Assembly (NCBI GenBank): GCA_010672825.2
Contig: JAAHFU020000005.1
Location: 186,001 to 250,000 of the forward strand
From: Leptolyngbya sp. SIO1E4
Lineage (GTDB): Bacteria; Cyanobacteriota; Cyanobacteriia; Phormidesmidales; Phormidesmidaceae
Direction of reading: 5' to 3'
DNA: 64,000 nucleotides
Positions within the stretch are counted from its first letter, which is position 1. Each line of letters begins with the position of its first letter. Of the stretch, positions 1-8,375 are shown one piece after another. A program made the position numbers and the translations under genes. The notes beneath the pieces were generated by a model. It did not search any database. It saw only the letters and a program-made list of their open reading frames with translations, and had not been told where the DNA came from.

Positions 1-1
1 G

Positions 2-295
2 CTCATCGGCAAGCCTCGGCTAGTCGGTTATGCTCTATATCGCGTTACAGAGGCCGAAGAAATTCCCTGGCATCGCGTCATTAATGCCAAAGGTGAAGTG
101 TCGCGATCGCCCCACAGAAACGGAATGGATTATCTACAGCAGACTTTACTAGAAGAAGAAGGCATTCAGTTTAACCCACAGGGAAAGCTCGACCTCAACA
201 CCTATCGTTGGATCGCTGATCCAGAACTTTTGGACGCAGCACTTGAGCGTGTCCAGACAGCGTTGAATGGAGAAGGCGAGAGAGAAGAGGATTAA
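2..295 (+). CDS. MGMT-family alkyltransferase-like (ATL) protein, 5' truncated
   Basis: The open frame enters from the left edge and ends at TAA 293-295. It reads through a helix-turn-helix-type segment to the motif PWHRVI, then SRSPHRNG and a short tail. In O6-methylguanine-DNA methyltransferases the motif is PCHRV, with Cys as methyl acceptor. Trp in that place is the hallmark of alkyltransferase-like proteins, which bind alkylated guanine and recruit nucleotide excision repair without repairing it themselves. Only about 97 C-terminal residues are inside the window. The family call rests on the motif; the in vivo role is inferred. Confidence 0.8.
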   Translation, partial: LIGKPRLVGYALYRVTEAEEIPWHRVINAKGEVSRSPHRNGMDYLQQTLLEEEGIQFNPQGKLDLNTYRWIADPELLDAALERVQTALNGEGEREED

Positions 296-494
296 GGGAT
301 GGGGCGATGGGGAAATAGGGAAATGGGGGAGACACATCACTTTTGACCTCTACCGACGACTGCCCACTCCCAACGTCTCTATCCCCTGACATGCCTCTCT
401 CCATTCCTTCTCCACAACCCATAGAAATTGGATCAAAAACGTGCGATCGCTAGATCAACCCGGTAGCCTATGCGTGGAGATCAAAGAGCACAGC

Positions 495-1970
495 ATGAGC
501 ATTCAGACGCCAGAGTGGGTCAAGCACGCCGTCTTCTATCAAATTTTTCCTGACCGATTTGCCCGGACTCACCCCCCTATCAATCGCCCTGAAATGGCTG
601 TTCCCTTAGAACCGTGGGACAGCCCTCCAACATTATCTGGGTACAAAGGCGGTGAGCTTTGGGGCGTAATCGAGAAACTCGATTATCTACAAGAGTTGGG
701 AATCACAGCACTGTATTTCACCCCTATTTTTCAGTCTGCGAGCAACCATCGCTACCACACCCACGACTACTACCAAGTTGACCCACTGCTAGGGGGCAAT
801 GAAGCCTTTGCTGAGTTGTTAAATGCCGCCCATCAACGAGACATGCGGGTGGTTTTAGATGGGGTGTTTAACCATGCTAGCCGCGGCTTTTTCTATTTCA
901 ATGACATTTTAGAGAATGGGCCTAACTCTCCCTGGCTAGACTGGTTTAAGGTTGAAAACTGGCCCTTGTCCGCCTACGACGGCTCAAAACCAGCGAACTA
1001 CAGTAGCTGGGTTGATAATCGTGCTCTACCCCAGTTCAATCATGCCAACCCAGCCGTGCGGGAATACCTCATGCGCATTGGCGAATACTGGATTCGTCAG
1101 GGGGTAGATGGTTGGCGCTTAGATGTGCCCTATGAGGTGCAAGAGCCAGGTTTTTGGCAAGAATTTCGCGATCGCATCAAAGCCATTAACCCAGAGGCTT
1201 ACATCGTGGGTGAGATTTGGACAACCGCACAAGCATGGCTCGACGGCACCCAATTTGATGGGGTCATGAACTATTTGTTTACGGGGCCAACGTTAGCGTT
1301 TACGGCAGGCGATCGGGTCGTCATGGACTATGTAGAATCTCCTGCTTACTATCCCTACCCAGCCCTAGATGCCGCAGGCTACCGCGCCAAAATAGAAGAC
1401 TTGTTAGCGCTATATCCCTGGGAGATTCAGCTAACGCAGCTCAATCTGCTCTCTAGCCATGACATTGCCCGTGCCCTCAGCGTGGTCGGGGATGATCAGG
1501 CCAGTCTGGAACTAGCCGTCCTCTTGCAAATGACCTTTCCAGGAGCCCCCAGCATCTATTACGGAGATGAAGTTGGGCTCAACGGCGGGCTGGATCCGGA
1601 TTGCCGTCGAGTTTTTCCTCCAGAAACCGAGTGGAATCAAACCCTTTTAGACCACCACAGGACACTCACCCACCTACGCCATCGCTATATAGCCCTGCGA
1701 ACTGGGCGCTACCTACCCATCCTGACGCAAGGACACCTGTATGGATTTGAGCGGCAAGGAGAAAAGGAATCCCTGATTGTTCTCGTCAATGCGGGTGAAG
1801 ATGCAGCCAAACTTGACCTTAAAACCATAATTAAGGGCCCAACTAAGGGTTCTCAGAATCCGGTTCAGGTTCTGTATGGCCCGGTGACGTTAACGCAGAC
1901 AGATGATCAGGGTGCTGGCTGGATAGCGCTTCCGGGTCGCTCAGGGGGGGTTCTGGAACGGCTTGTTTAG
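495..1970 (+). CDS. GH13 alpha-amylase family glycosidase (neopullulanase/cyclomaltodextrinase-like)
   Basis: 491 aa. All four conserved GH13 regions are visible: DGVFNHA (about 122-128), GWRLDVPYE with the nucleophile Asp210, IVGEIW with the acid/base Glu240, and LLSSHDI with Asp323. The early WVKHAVFYQIFPDRF and the KLDYLQELGITALYFTPIF strand resemble maltogenic amylases and neopullulanases, but the usual N-terminal CBM34 domain is absent. It probably acts on alpha-1,4/1,6 glucans or maltodextrins in the cytoplasm, as no signal peptide is seen. I chose ATG 495 because family similarity starts there; an in-frame ATG-like start at 441 would add 18 unmatched residues. The 3' end overlaps the convergent antiporter gene by about 128 bp. 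Confidence 0.88.
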   Translation: MSIQTPEWVKHAVFYQIFPDRFARTHPPINRPEMAVPLEPWDSPPTLSGYKGGELWGVIEKLDYLQELGITALYFTPIFQSASNHRYHTHDYYQVDPLLGGNEAFAELLNAAHQRDMRVVLDGVFNHASRGFFYFNDILENGPNSPWLDWFKVENWPLSAYDGSKPANYSSWVDNRALPQFNHANPAVREYLMRIGEYWIRQGVDGWRLDVPYEVQEPGFWQEFRDRIKAINPEAYIVGEIWTTAQAWLDGTQFDGVMNYLFTGPTLAFTAGDRVVMDYVESPAYYPYPALDAAGYRAKIEDLLALYPWEIQLTQLNLLSSHDIARALSVVGDDQASLELAVLLQMTFPGAPSIYYGDEVGLNGGLDPDCRRVFPPETEWNQTLLDHHRTLTHLRHRYIALRTGRYLPILTQGHLYGFERQGEKESLIVLVNAGEDAAKLDLKTIIKGPTKGSQNPVQVLYGPVTLTQTDDQGAGWIALPGRSGGVLERLV

Positions 1971-3057
1971 GCGCTTTCATTGTTAATCCCCGCGGGCGCC
2001 GCAGCACAATCGTCAATAATGTAACGACCGTCAGGGGAATGACAAACAGCAACATGACATTGCTAAAGAACCCAAGCTGATCATGACCAATAGCATCGAG
2101 TCCTAGATAAGCCGTATAGGCTACGTAATAGCTAATGAAGAGCAGCCCTTCCCAGCGAGAAATCCGATTGCCGGTGTAAAAGATAGGCAAACACGCGATC
2201 GCAACCGCCAACATGATGGGAAGATCAAACCGCATGGCAGCTGCAGACACCGGCACTCCAGAAATCGTTGCCGTTACCCCTAAAACAGTCAAAATATTAA
2301 AGATATTGCTGCCGATAACATTACCCACTGCAATATCCCGCTCTCCTCGGTAACACGCCACAACAGAGGTTGCCAACTCAGGCAGAGAGGTTCCAATAGC
2401 CACAATTGTCAATCCAATAATCAGTTGGCTGACCCCCATTGCTTCGGCAAGAGAGGTTGCTCCATGCACCAGCATCTTAGCCCCCACCGTGAGCAACCCC
2501 AGGCCTACCAGCAACAGCACCACATGTCGAACAACTTTTTGCCAGGTACGCTGTCCAAACTGCCCATACTCCTGAGCGTACTCTGCCTGTATCTCAGCAT
2601 CAGACTCTCTTCGACTCTGAAATATGAGAAACCCGGTGTACAAGATGCTCCCCGCAAGCAAGATCACACCATCCACCTGATTCAGTTGACCGTCTAGAGA
2701 AAATATCAGCATCAGGACCGTGACACCGATCATGATCGGGACATCCAACCGAATCAGCTGTTGAGCCACAGTTAATGGAAACACGACAGAGGCAATCCCC
2801 AACGTCATCAAAATATTGAAGACATTGCTGCCAATCACATTTCCCAGCGCAATCTCCGCTTGCCCCAGTAAAGAAGCTTGTACACTGACAGCCAATTCTG
2901 GCGCGCTGGTGCCATAACTCACAACTGTGAGACCGATGACCAGAGGAGATAGGCCAATGATGGTAGACAACTTAGCGGCTCCACGGACAAATCCCTCAGC
3001 CCCAACTATGAGGAGCGCCAAACCAAACAATAACGAAACTAAAACGGCAAAACTCAT
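1843..3057 (-). CDS. CaCA-family calcium/sodium antiporter (YrbG-like)
   Basis: 404 aa integral membrane protein with about ten hydrophobic segments. The two signature alpha repeats are clear: GTSAPELAVS followed by GNVIGSNVFNI in the N-terminal half, and GTSLPELATS followed by GNVIGSNIFNI in the C-terminal half. These form the cation-binding site of Ca2+/cation exchangers in the inner membrane. A hydrophilic C-terminal tail of about 45 residues rich in Pro, Ser and Glu follows the last membrane segment; this tail is what overlaps the amylase gene on the other strand. The transported ion (Ca2+ with Na+ or H+) is inferred from the family. Confidence 0.9.
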   Translation of the reverse strand: MSFAVLVSLLFGLALLIVGAEGFVRGAAKLSTIIGLSPLVIGLTVVSYGTSAPELAVSVQASLLGQAEIALGNVIGSNVFNILMTLGIASVVFPLTVAQQLIRLDVPIMIGVTVLMLIFSLDGQLNQVDGVILLAGSILYTGFLIFQSRRESDAEIQAEYAQEYGQFGQRTWQKVVRHVVLLLVGLGLLTVGAKMLVHGATSLAEAMGVSQLIIGLTIVAIGTSLPELATSVVACYRGERDIAVGNVIGSNIFNILTVLGVTATISGVPVSAAAMRFDLPIMLAVAIACLPIFYTGNRISRWEGLLFISYYVAYTAYLGLDAIGHDQLGFFSNVMLLFVIPLTVVTLLTIVLRRPRGLTMKAPKQAVPEPPLSDPEALSSQHPDHLSALTSPGHTEPEPDSENP

Positions 3058-3386
3058 AGCAGAGTAAAACGAGGCGGGTGATTAAGACGGGTAGATGGGA
3101 AGCCCTGCGACGCAGATTCCAAGGGAAACTGCATGTAAAGCGGCCTGTCAACAAATGCGCGATGGGTCAGCGACTGTTGTAGAGCCACTAACCTCACTAT
3201 CTCAGCCAAAGGCATATTCAAGATGTGGAGAATTATCACTAGCGGTTCCAGGTGAATGATGAGGTCTGAGTAGTCCCACGCCTATCATGCTAGGCTAAAT
3301 CCCCATCTTGGCACCGTTTTCCTGAGATATAGATTGCGTATATCGGGGATTTGACTCACTGTAGCTGATCAATTTTTGAGCCTTTT

Positions 3387-3965
3387 ATGTTGCTTGCTCC
3401 TTGGCGTTCTCCTTTAGCCCGTGCCCTACACCGCAATCGCAGCCGTCCATACAGCCGGTACCCTCAGCTGGCTACGGTTAGACCCAATGGACGACCAGCG
3501 AATCGCACAGTTGTGTTTCGAGGATTTCGACCAGAAACAAACTGCCTTATCTTTGTGACCGATATTCGCAGTGCCAAGATACGGCACCTGAGAGAAAATC
3601 CTACTGCTGAGTTGTGCTGGTACTTTCCCCAAACGCGTGAACAGTTTCGCTTCGGTGGAACAGTCCAGGTGATTACCCAATCAGCAACGGATCAAGTCTC
3701 CTGCCAGGTCTATCAACAGGCTTGGGAGGCGTTGTCTGCCAAAGCAAAACAGCAATTTGCCTGGCCTCATCCTGGGAAAGCCAGAGCAATAGATGCATTT
3801 AAGGAAGTTCCCCTTGATTCTCAGAAACCACTCGATATGTTTGCAGTTCTGGTACTTGATGCCGATACCGTTGATCACCTAGAGCTTAAGGGGAACCCAC
3901 AAAATCGTCACCAGTATCGGCGTCATACAGAGGGTACTTGGGAGGTATTGTCGATTAATCCCTAA
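3387..3965 (+). CDS. Pyridoxamine 5'-phosphate oxidase-related FMN-binding protein
   Basis: 192 aa. The N-terminus (PQLATVRPNGRPANRTVVFRG) is the split-barrel flavin-binding start typical of the cyanobacterial Alr4036-type PPOX-like family. It continues with LIFVTDIRSAKI and AELCWYFPQTREQFR, and the C-terminal half carries VLVLDADTVDHLEL and a final arginine-rich NRHQYRR strand. It is likely a cytoplasmic FMN protein; whether it oxidises pyridoxamine phosphate is not shown. It stands alone, preceded by about 145 noncoding bases. Confidence 0.8.
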   Translation: MLLAPWRSPLARALHRNRSRPYSRYPQLATVRPNGRPANRTVVFRGFRPETNCLIFVTDIRSAKIRHLRENPTAELCWYFPQTREQFRFGGTVQVITQSATDQVSCQVYQQAWEALSAKAKQQFAWPHPGKARAIDAFKEVPLDSQKPLDMFAVLVLDADTVDHLELKGNPQNRHQYRRHTEGTWEVLSINP

Positions 3966-4044
3966 AAATCATCACCACAAAAGATCGTCACATCAACAAA
4001 ACCCATACACTCAACTGGGTAACAGCAACCACCCGTTGCGCAAT

Positions 4045-4782
4045 TTAGATGCCAGCGCCATCTAGAAATTCAGTAATCACCCGATCTTCAAGGCGACAGC
4101 TTTTTTGAGGGGCAGCGCTGACCAGCGCTGGCTGCTCTCTATCTGCTTTCACCATTTCAAGCTGCTGCTCTAAGGCTTCGATGCGATCAACTAAGGTTCG
4201 AATAACCTGAGCCTCTGAGTCAGGTAAGCGGCCATGCTCTAGGGGGCCAACGCGCTCTCCAGCTCGGTAAACAACTCTGCCAGGAACACCGACTACGGTG
4301 CAATCAGACGGCACTTCACGAAGCACAACTGAACCCGCCCCAATCCGGACGTTATTGCCAATTTGAATATTGCCGAGAACCTTTGCCCCAGCGCCTACGA
4401 CCACATTTTCACCCAAAGTTGGGTGACGCTTGCCAGACTCTTTGCCAGTTCCGCCCAGGGTGACCCCTTGATAAATCAGACTGTAATTTCCGACAATGGC
4501 AGTCTCGCCAATGACAACCCCCATCCCATGGTCGATAAATACGCCGTGACCAACAGAGGCCCCCGGGTGGATTTCAATCCCGGTCAAAAACCGGCCAACA
4601 TGGGACACAAGACGGGGAATGAATGGCAGACCTAAGTTCCAGAGCCAATGGGCTAGCCTGTGCAGTAAAAGTGATTGCAGGCCAGGATAGCAAAACATCA
4701 CCTCTAACCAGTTGCGGGCCGCTGGATCGCGTTCAAACACGATTTGGAAATCAGCCCGCAATGCCTTAAACCCCTTAAACAC
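4045..4782 (-). CDS. cysE: Serine O-acetyltransferase
   Basis: 245 aa. It makes O-acetylserine from L-serine and acetyl-CoA, the first step of cysteine synthesis. The N-terminal helical part ([20 protein letters not shown]) is followed by left-handed beta-helix hexapeptide repeats. Visible active-site elements are [11 protein letters not shown] (His72), FIDHG (Asp84-His85) and [14 protein letters not shown]. The length is that of the short plant/cyanobacterial-type enzyme, with an acidic coiled tail after GVPGRVV. It is separated from the upstream gene on the same strand by a clear terminator (4795-4826), so it should have its own promoter. Confidence 0.95.
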   Translation of the reverse strand: MFKGFKALRADFQIVFERDPAARNWLEVMFCYPGLQSLLLHRLAHWLWNLGLPFIPRLVSHVGRFLTGIEIHPGASVGHGVFIDHGMGVVIGETAIVGNYSLIYQGVTLGGTGKESGKRHPTLGENVVVGAGAKVLGNIQIGNNVRIGAGSVVLREVPSDCTVVGVPGRVVYRAGERVGPLEHGRLPDSEAQVIRTLVDRIEALEQQLEMVKADREQPALVSAAPQKSCRLEDRVITEFLDGAGI

Positions 4783-4794
4783 AGGTATAGCCTC

Positions 4795-4826
4795 AAAAAA
4801 GACACACTAGGAACTATCCTAGCGTC
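4795..4826 (-). terminator. Rho-independent terminator of the 4849-5340 gene
   Basis: Read on the minus strand: GAC, GCTAGGA, loop TAGT, TCCTAG, GTC, then a run of six T. The stem is a perfect 6-bp CTAGGA/TCCTAG core extended by an outer GAC/GTC. It lies between the end of the secreted-protein gene and the start of cysE. Confidence 0.8.
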
Positions 4827-4848
4827 TGTTTCGGCTTAGAGAAATGCC

Positions 4849-5340
4849 CTATTCTGTCGCCGTCAGCGTGTAGCTGAATCGCTCTCCCTGCTCGTGAGCA
4901 CCCACCCAGATACGATAAGTACCCGCCTGCCAATTTTCGTGGGTTACTTGAGCATCTAAATTGCTGCGGCTAATATCCTGTCCGCAGTAGACTGTATTGT
5001 CATTGGGCCCTTGAATGAGCAACGTTGTATCTTGGCCGCTATCTACCGTAATCGTGAGGTTAGGAAAATCGCTTTCGAGGGTCAAGATATGGTCTGGATT
5101 GGTATCTGCGTATCCTGTGCAAAAATTACCATTTGCATCGCTGCCTGCAATATTTGAGAGGGCAAAGGAACCCACGGTGCGCCCGCCTACGCTCGCTGTT
5201 GTAGGTGGATAGGCAGACAGCGTGATTCCTTCAAAGTTGGCAGATTGCGCAGCCACAGGATAAGCACTTAGTAACATAGTCAGGCTCCCTAAAAGAAACA
5301 GGGAGCGACGAAGCCTGGGGTTCGTCGAGAAAGTCATCAT
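4849..5340 (-). CDS. Secreted protein with pre-peptidase-like beta-sandwich domain
   Basis: 163 aa. A signal peptide is clear: RLRRSLFLLGSLTMLLSAYPVAAQS, with likely cleavage after AAQ near residue 32. The mature part has FCTGYADTNPDHILTL, LTITVDSGQDTTLLIQGP, YCGQDI and AGTYRIWVGAHEQ. This is the pattern of small PPC-like (pre-peptidase C-terminal-like) domains found in cyanobacterial exported proteins, with two Cys probably paired. The function is unknown. It is monocistronic, ending in its own terminator. Confidence 0.7.
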   Translation of the reverse strand: MMTFSTNPRLRRSLFLLGSLTMLLSAYPVAAQSANFEGITLSAYPPTTASVGGRTVGSFALSNIAGSDANGNFCTGYADTNPDHILTLESDFPNLTITVDSGQDTTLLIQGPNDNTVYCGQDISRSNLDAQVTHENWQAGTYRIWVGAHEQGERFSYTLTATE

Positions 5341-5566
5341 CTAAATCCTCACAATCCAACAATGTAGTCTTCCCTAAAGGAGCACAATTTTAAGTAGTTA
5401 AAGTACTCCCTCATCATTTTCATGGTGGCGTAGGGAGTGGGTAAGAGCACACTGTAATAGGCAGGATTGTAAAGTGTCCTTAAGCGCACAGTTGATTCTA
5501 AACGGAAGGTCGTGTACAGAGCAATTAACCCTGTTACGCTTTGAGCGTAATCGCTTTTGAAGAAGC

Positions 5567-5728
5567 ATGAGCCTACTCTTCTCAATCGTCTTAATCGCGA
5601 TCGCCTGCCTCATCTCTCAACTGGTAGATGGCTTACCTCATTTTTGGCATATTTTCTCAATAGCTCCCCTGTGGCTGATCGGGATTGTTGCCGCTAGCAT
5701 AGTCGCTTGGTTTGTCAGCGATCCTTAA
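5567..5728 (+). CDS. Small membrane protein, 53 aa
   Basis: A short frame from ATG 5567 to TAA 5726-5728 encodes a protein with two hydrophobic segments (LLFSIVLIAIACLIS and PLWLIGIVAASIVAWFV) joined by a short polar loop (QLVDGLPHFWH). Codon use is normal for the region and HIP1 sits inside the gene. It meets the convergent bactofilin gene with a 4-bp overlap of stop codons. The function is unknown. The call rests on the membrane-protein pattern and the tight packing. Confidence 0.55.
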   Translation: MSLLFSIVLIAIACLISQLVDGLPHFWHIFSIAPLWLIGIVAASIVAWFVSDP

Positions 5729-6153
5729 GGATTCAATGTGGGCGTATCAACAGTACCGTAAAGTTCTGGCAACTCCCTCGAAGGTGGCAAAGTCTTGGCA
5801 TCTCGCGTTTCGATGTAGCCCATATAATAGGCTCCCGCTTCAATTTCTAAGGCACCTGCTACAACATCGCCTTCTAGACGAGCTGTGCGGCTCAAGGTGA
5901 TCTTGCCTTCTGCGATCACGCGAGCCTTGAGAACCCCTTGCACCATAATATTCTTGGCCTTCACTTCAGGCCCTTCAACGAGTCCAGTAGATGAGATTTC
6001 TAAATCACCCTGCACTTCAACAGTCCCATGAATCACACCATCTACCCGAACCATGCCTTCTGCATGCAAAATCCCCTCAAACTCTGTCTTCTGGCTGAGA
6101 TATGTCAATAAGGGTGCTGATTTGCGCCTGAACATATGTAATGGTTGCCTCAT
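5725..6153 (-). CDS. Bactofilin (polymer-forming cytoskeletal protein)
   Basis: 142 aa. The core is a right-handed beta-helix of short repeats: TEFEGILHAEGMVRVDGVIHGTVE, GDLEISSTGLVEGPEVKAKNIMVQG and GKITLSRTARLEGDVVAGALEIE, matching the bactofilin (DUF583) family. Bactofilins polymerise without nucleotides at the membrane and organise wall or envelope processes. The start may be the second Met (MFRRKSAP) at 6135. An unstructured tail ends in TPTLNP. Confidence 0.88.
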   Translation of the reverse strand: MRQPLHMFRRKSAPLLTYLSQKTEFEGILHAEGMVRVDGVIHGTVEVQGDLEISSTGLVEGPEVKAKNIMVQGVLKARVIAEGKITLSRTARLEGDVVAGALEIEAGAYYMGYIETRDAKTLPPSRELPELYGTVDTPTLNP

Positions 6154-6798
6154 CTAACCGTTAGACTTACACACTCGCCACACAGAATAAAAGTACCCTC
6201 TCGTCTGTGCTTAGGTAGCACCCCGAACTGCAAGCTATCGATAAAGCATACAAGGAAAATGATAAAAGTCACGATCCTTTTATTGTCGACTTCAGGGGCA
6301 AGATAAGTTTTGTATTCCTGAATACAAGCTCATGGATGTTTGCTAGTAGCAGTCCATTTCAAGCTGTCGGAGATTGATCCCTAATGACTCTGTCTGTATT
6401 CTGAAAATTCTGAGTCTATTTCTTTACGTTCAATACGGAAGCCCGTTTGAAACCAAAGAAAAACCTTAAAAAATCGCATAGATTAGTAATTCTTGGGATC
6501 AATATAAAGAAAGGAAGTTCTAAAAAAGATTAGTGGCCTTACTGTCGCTATTTCAATGTCTTCTGACGCCAGCTTTATCACGTTAGGGAAGAGAAGATTT
6601 GGGGCAAAATATTTGAGGCCGCCGGGGTCATTAGCTCAGCCGATTCTGGTGGCCACGAACGGTTTCAGATATCTTGCGACACGTGACATAAAGGATGGGG
6701 ATCTGTGCTGACAAGCCTTGGTGCTTATCAGCATGGTGGCTAGGGGTAACTTCTTTTCGGAATTTAGGGATCAGCTCTTTAAAAATTCGGGGTTAATC
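6154..6798. other. Noncoding stretch upstream of the OCP-N-like gene
   Basis: About 645 bases without a convincing gene. It contains a perfect dyad, TTGTATTC-ct-GAATACAA, at 6310-6327, and A/T-rich sequence at 6450-6530. A long 5' leader or a small RNA is possible, but I recognise none. Confidence 0.5.
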
Positions 6799-7272
6799 AT
6801 GGCAGCAGCAAATTTAACAGTCAATCTTGAGAATGCGAATATTCAGTTTCAGCAGGCAAGTGCCCAAACCAGACTAGTGGTTTTGTACTATTTAGCAAAA
6901 CAACTGCATCAAGCATCTAAAGCAGCAACGCCGAGTGCATTGTTTTCGCAAAAAGTACAGGCCGTGATTAAGCATGTCCAACAATTGCCCAAAGAAGAGC
7001 GGCATGAAGCCCTGCAAGAAATCTTGGCAGGAGCGCCCACCCGTCTGACGGAGGCATATGAGGCCTTAGATACCAATATGAGAATGGCTTTTTGGTATCG
7101 GGTAGCCAACAGCCGTCGAGGTGATGTTCTCCTTTCTAAGTCTCTGTATCAAGAGCCGAGCAGTGGTCAAAGGGCTTTACTGGCTGATCTGGCAAGCCGT
7201 GACTCTAACGAATTGGTCTCATTTCTGCACGAAGCCGTTGCTGATAAGGCAGTTGCTTATCGCTGCCGATAA
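6799..7272 (+). CDS. Orange carotenoid protein N-terminal-domain-like protein
   Basis: 157 aa from ATG 6799, preceded by GGGG; the frame is open further upstream but without similarity. The all-helical sequence follows the OCP N-terminal layout. AQTRLVVLYYLAKQL aligns with the DQLALIWFAYLEMG helix. RLTEAYEALDTNMRMAFWYRVAN aligns with the helix that carries the Trp110-Tyr111 carotenoid-contacting pair (FWY retained). The other pair (Trp41/Tyr44 in OCP) appears as Tyr and Ala, so carotenoid binding is uncertain. There is no C-terminal NTF2-like domain. It might be a helical-carotenoid-protein relative or a divergent protein of unknown role. Confidence 0.5.
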   Translation: MAAANLTVNLENANIQFQQASAQTRLVVLYYLAKQLHQASKAATPSALFSQKVQAVIKHVQQLPKEERHEALQEILAGAPTRLTEAYEALDTNMRMAFWYRVANSRRGDVLLSKSLYQEPSSGQRALLADLASRDSNELVSFLHEAVADKAVAYRCR

Positions 7273-7328
7273 AGAATTCGTATTTGAATAACATCTCAGC
7301 AGCATTCCAGCGGTGAAACTGCTTGTGG

Positions 7329-7360
7329 TCGGGGTCTGGTGTTGTCAGGCCCCGATCATC
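7329..7360 (+). terminator. Possible terminator hairpin between convergent genes
   Basis: TCGGGGTCTG and CAGGCCCCGA form a 10-bp stem with one G-U pair and a 7-nt loop, lying between the OCP-N-like gene and the rhomboid gene end. The T-tract is weak (TCATCGTTATGG). Confidence 0.4.
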
Positions 7361-7391
7361 GTTATGGTCTGCTTTATAGCTGCTTGGGCAA

Positions 7392-8093
7392 CTATCTTCT
7401 TGGATTCATCAGCCCAAACATAGGCCCCAAAATTGCACCAAAAACGAATCCCCCTGCATGGGCCCAGTAGGCAATACCGCCTTCAGCCATCCCAATATTG
7501 GCAGGGGCATTCAGGCTAGCAAGTCCGTAGGCAGCCTGCTGTAGAAACCAGATGCCCAGATAAAACACGGCGGGAATTCTAATCGGCAGAAAAAGAAAGC
7601 CTAAGGGCACAATGGTCAGAATGCGAACGTCGGGAAAGCGAAAGATGTAGGCACCCATAACGCCGGCGATCGCCCCACTCGCTCCCAGAGAAGGAACCTC
7701 TGAGAACATCCCAAAATACCATTGCGCTAGTGCTGCTAACGCACCGCACACTAGATAAAACAGCAGAAACCGGATATGACCTAACTGCTCTTCAACGTTG
7801 TTGCCAAAAATCCACAGGTACAACATGTTGCCCCCCACATGTAGAAACCCAGCGTGGATGAATTGTGCAGATATCAGGGTAAACCACTCGTGAGCAGTGA
7901 AAAGGGTGAGATCACCCCCTTGAAAACTTGCCGTCAACTGTTCGGGAACAACTGCCCAGGTGCGGAAAAAGGTCATCAGTTCTATGGGCGATAGGGTGAG
8001 CTCATAAAAGAAGACCACAACATTGATCGCAATCAGCCCATAGGTAATGTAGGGCGTGATTTTAACTGGGTTTTCGTCACGGATAGGAACCAC
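7392..8093 (-). CDS. Rhomboid-family intramembrane serine protease
   Basis: 233 aa with about six membrane segments. The rhomboid features are present: FIHAGFLHVGGNMLYLW (the HxxxN region before TM2), GASGAIAG with the nucleophile Ser139, and YWAHAGGFVFG with the catalytic His212. It cleaves transmembrane helices within the membrane; the substrate is unknown. The start is GTG at 8091-8093, giving VPIRDENP, the typical rhomboid N-terminus in this clade. Confidence 0.9.
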   Translation of the reverse strand: MVPIRDENPVKITPYITYGLIAINVVVFFYELTLSPIELMTFFRTWAVVPEQLTASFQGGDLTLFTAHEWFTLISAQFIHAGFLHVGGNMLYLWIFGNNVEEQLGHIRFLLFYLVCGALAALAQWYFGMFSEVPSLGASGAIAGVMGAYIFRFPDVRILTIVPLGFLFLPIRIPAVFYLGIWFLQQAAYGLASLNAPANIGMAEGGIAYWAHAGGFVFGAILGPMFGLMNPRR

Positions 8094-8375
8094 ACTGCAC
8101 CGATAAACGCAAGTATCCGCAACATATCAGAAAGATGACCAAGGAAACTACTGTCCTTGGAAAGATGCGAAGTGGATAGCTTTTCATCCGTTATCACGTA
8201 CCTTGGTGCAATATCTGAACTGCCTATGGCATGCCCTGGTTAAATACAATACAGATTGAAGGGCATAAGCCCTATGTCCTGCGGTTTTGTACTCCTTAGA
8301 TGTGTGTACCCCTTAGATGAATGAGAAAAGCAGTAGATTCTGCATGAGTCGTTCTGGATTAAAGGGAGTGTTTCT

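Noticed and set aside
3054-3239. 61-codon frame just upstream of the antiporter
   Set aside because: No ribosome site or hydrophobic/domain pattern; overlaps the antiporter start.
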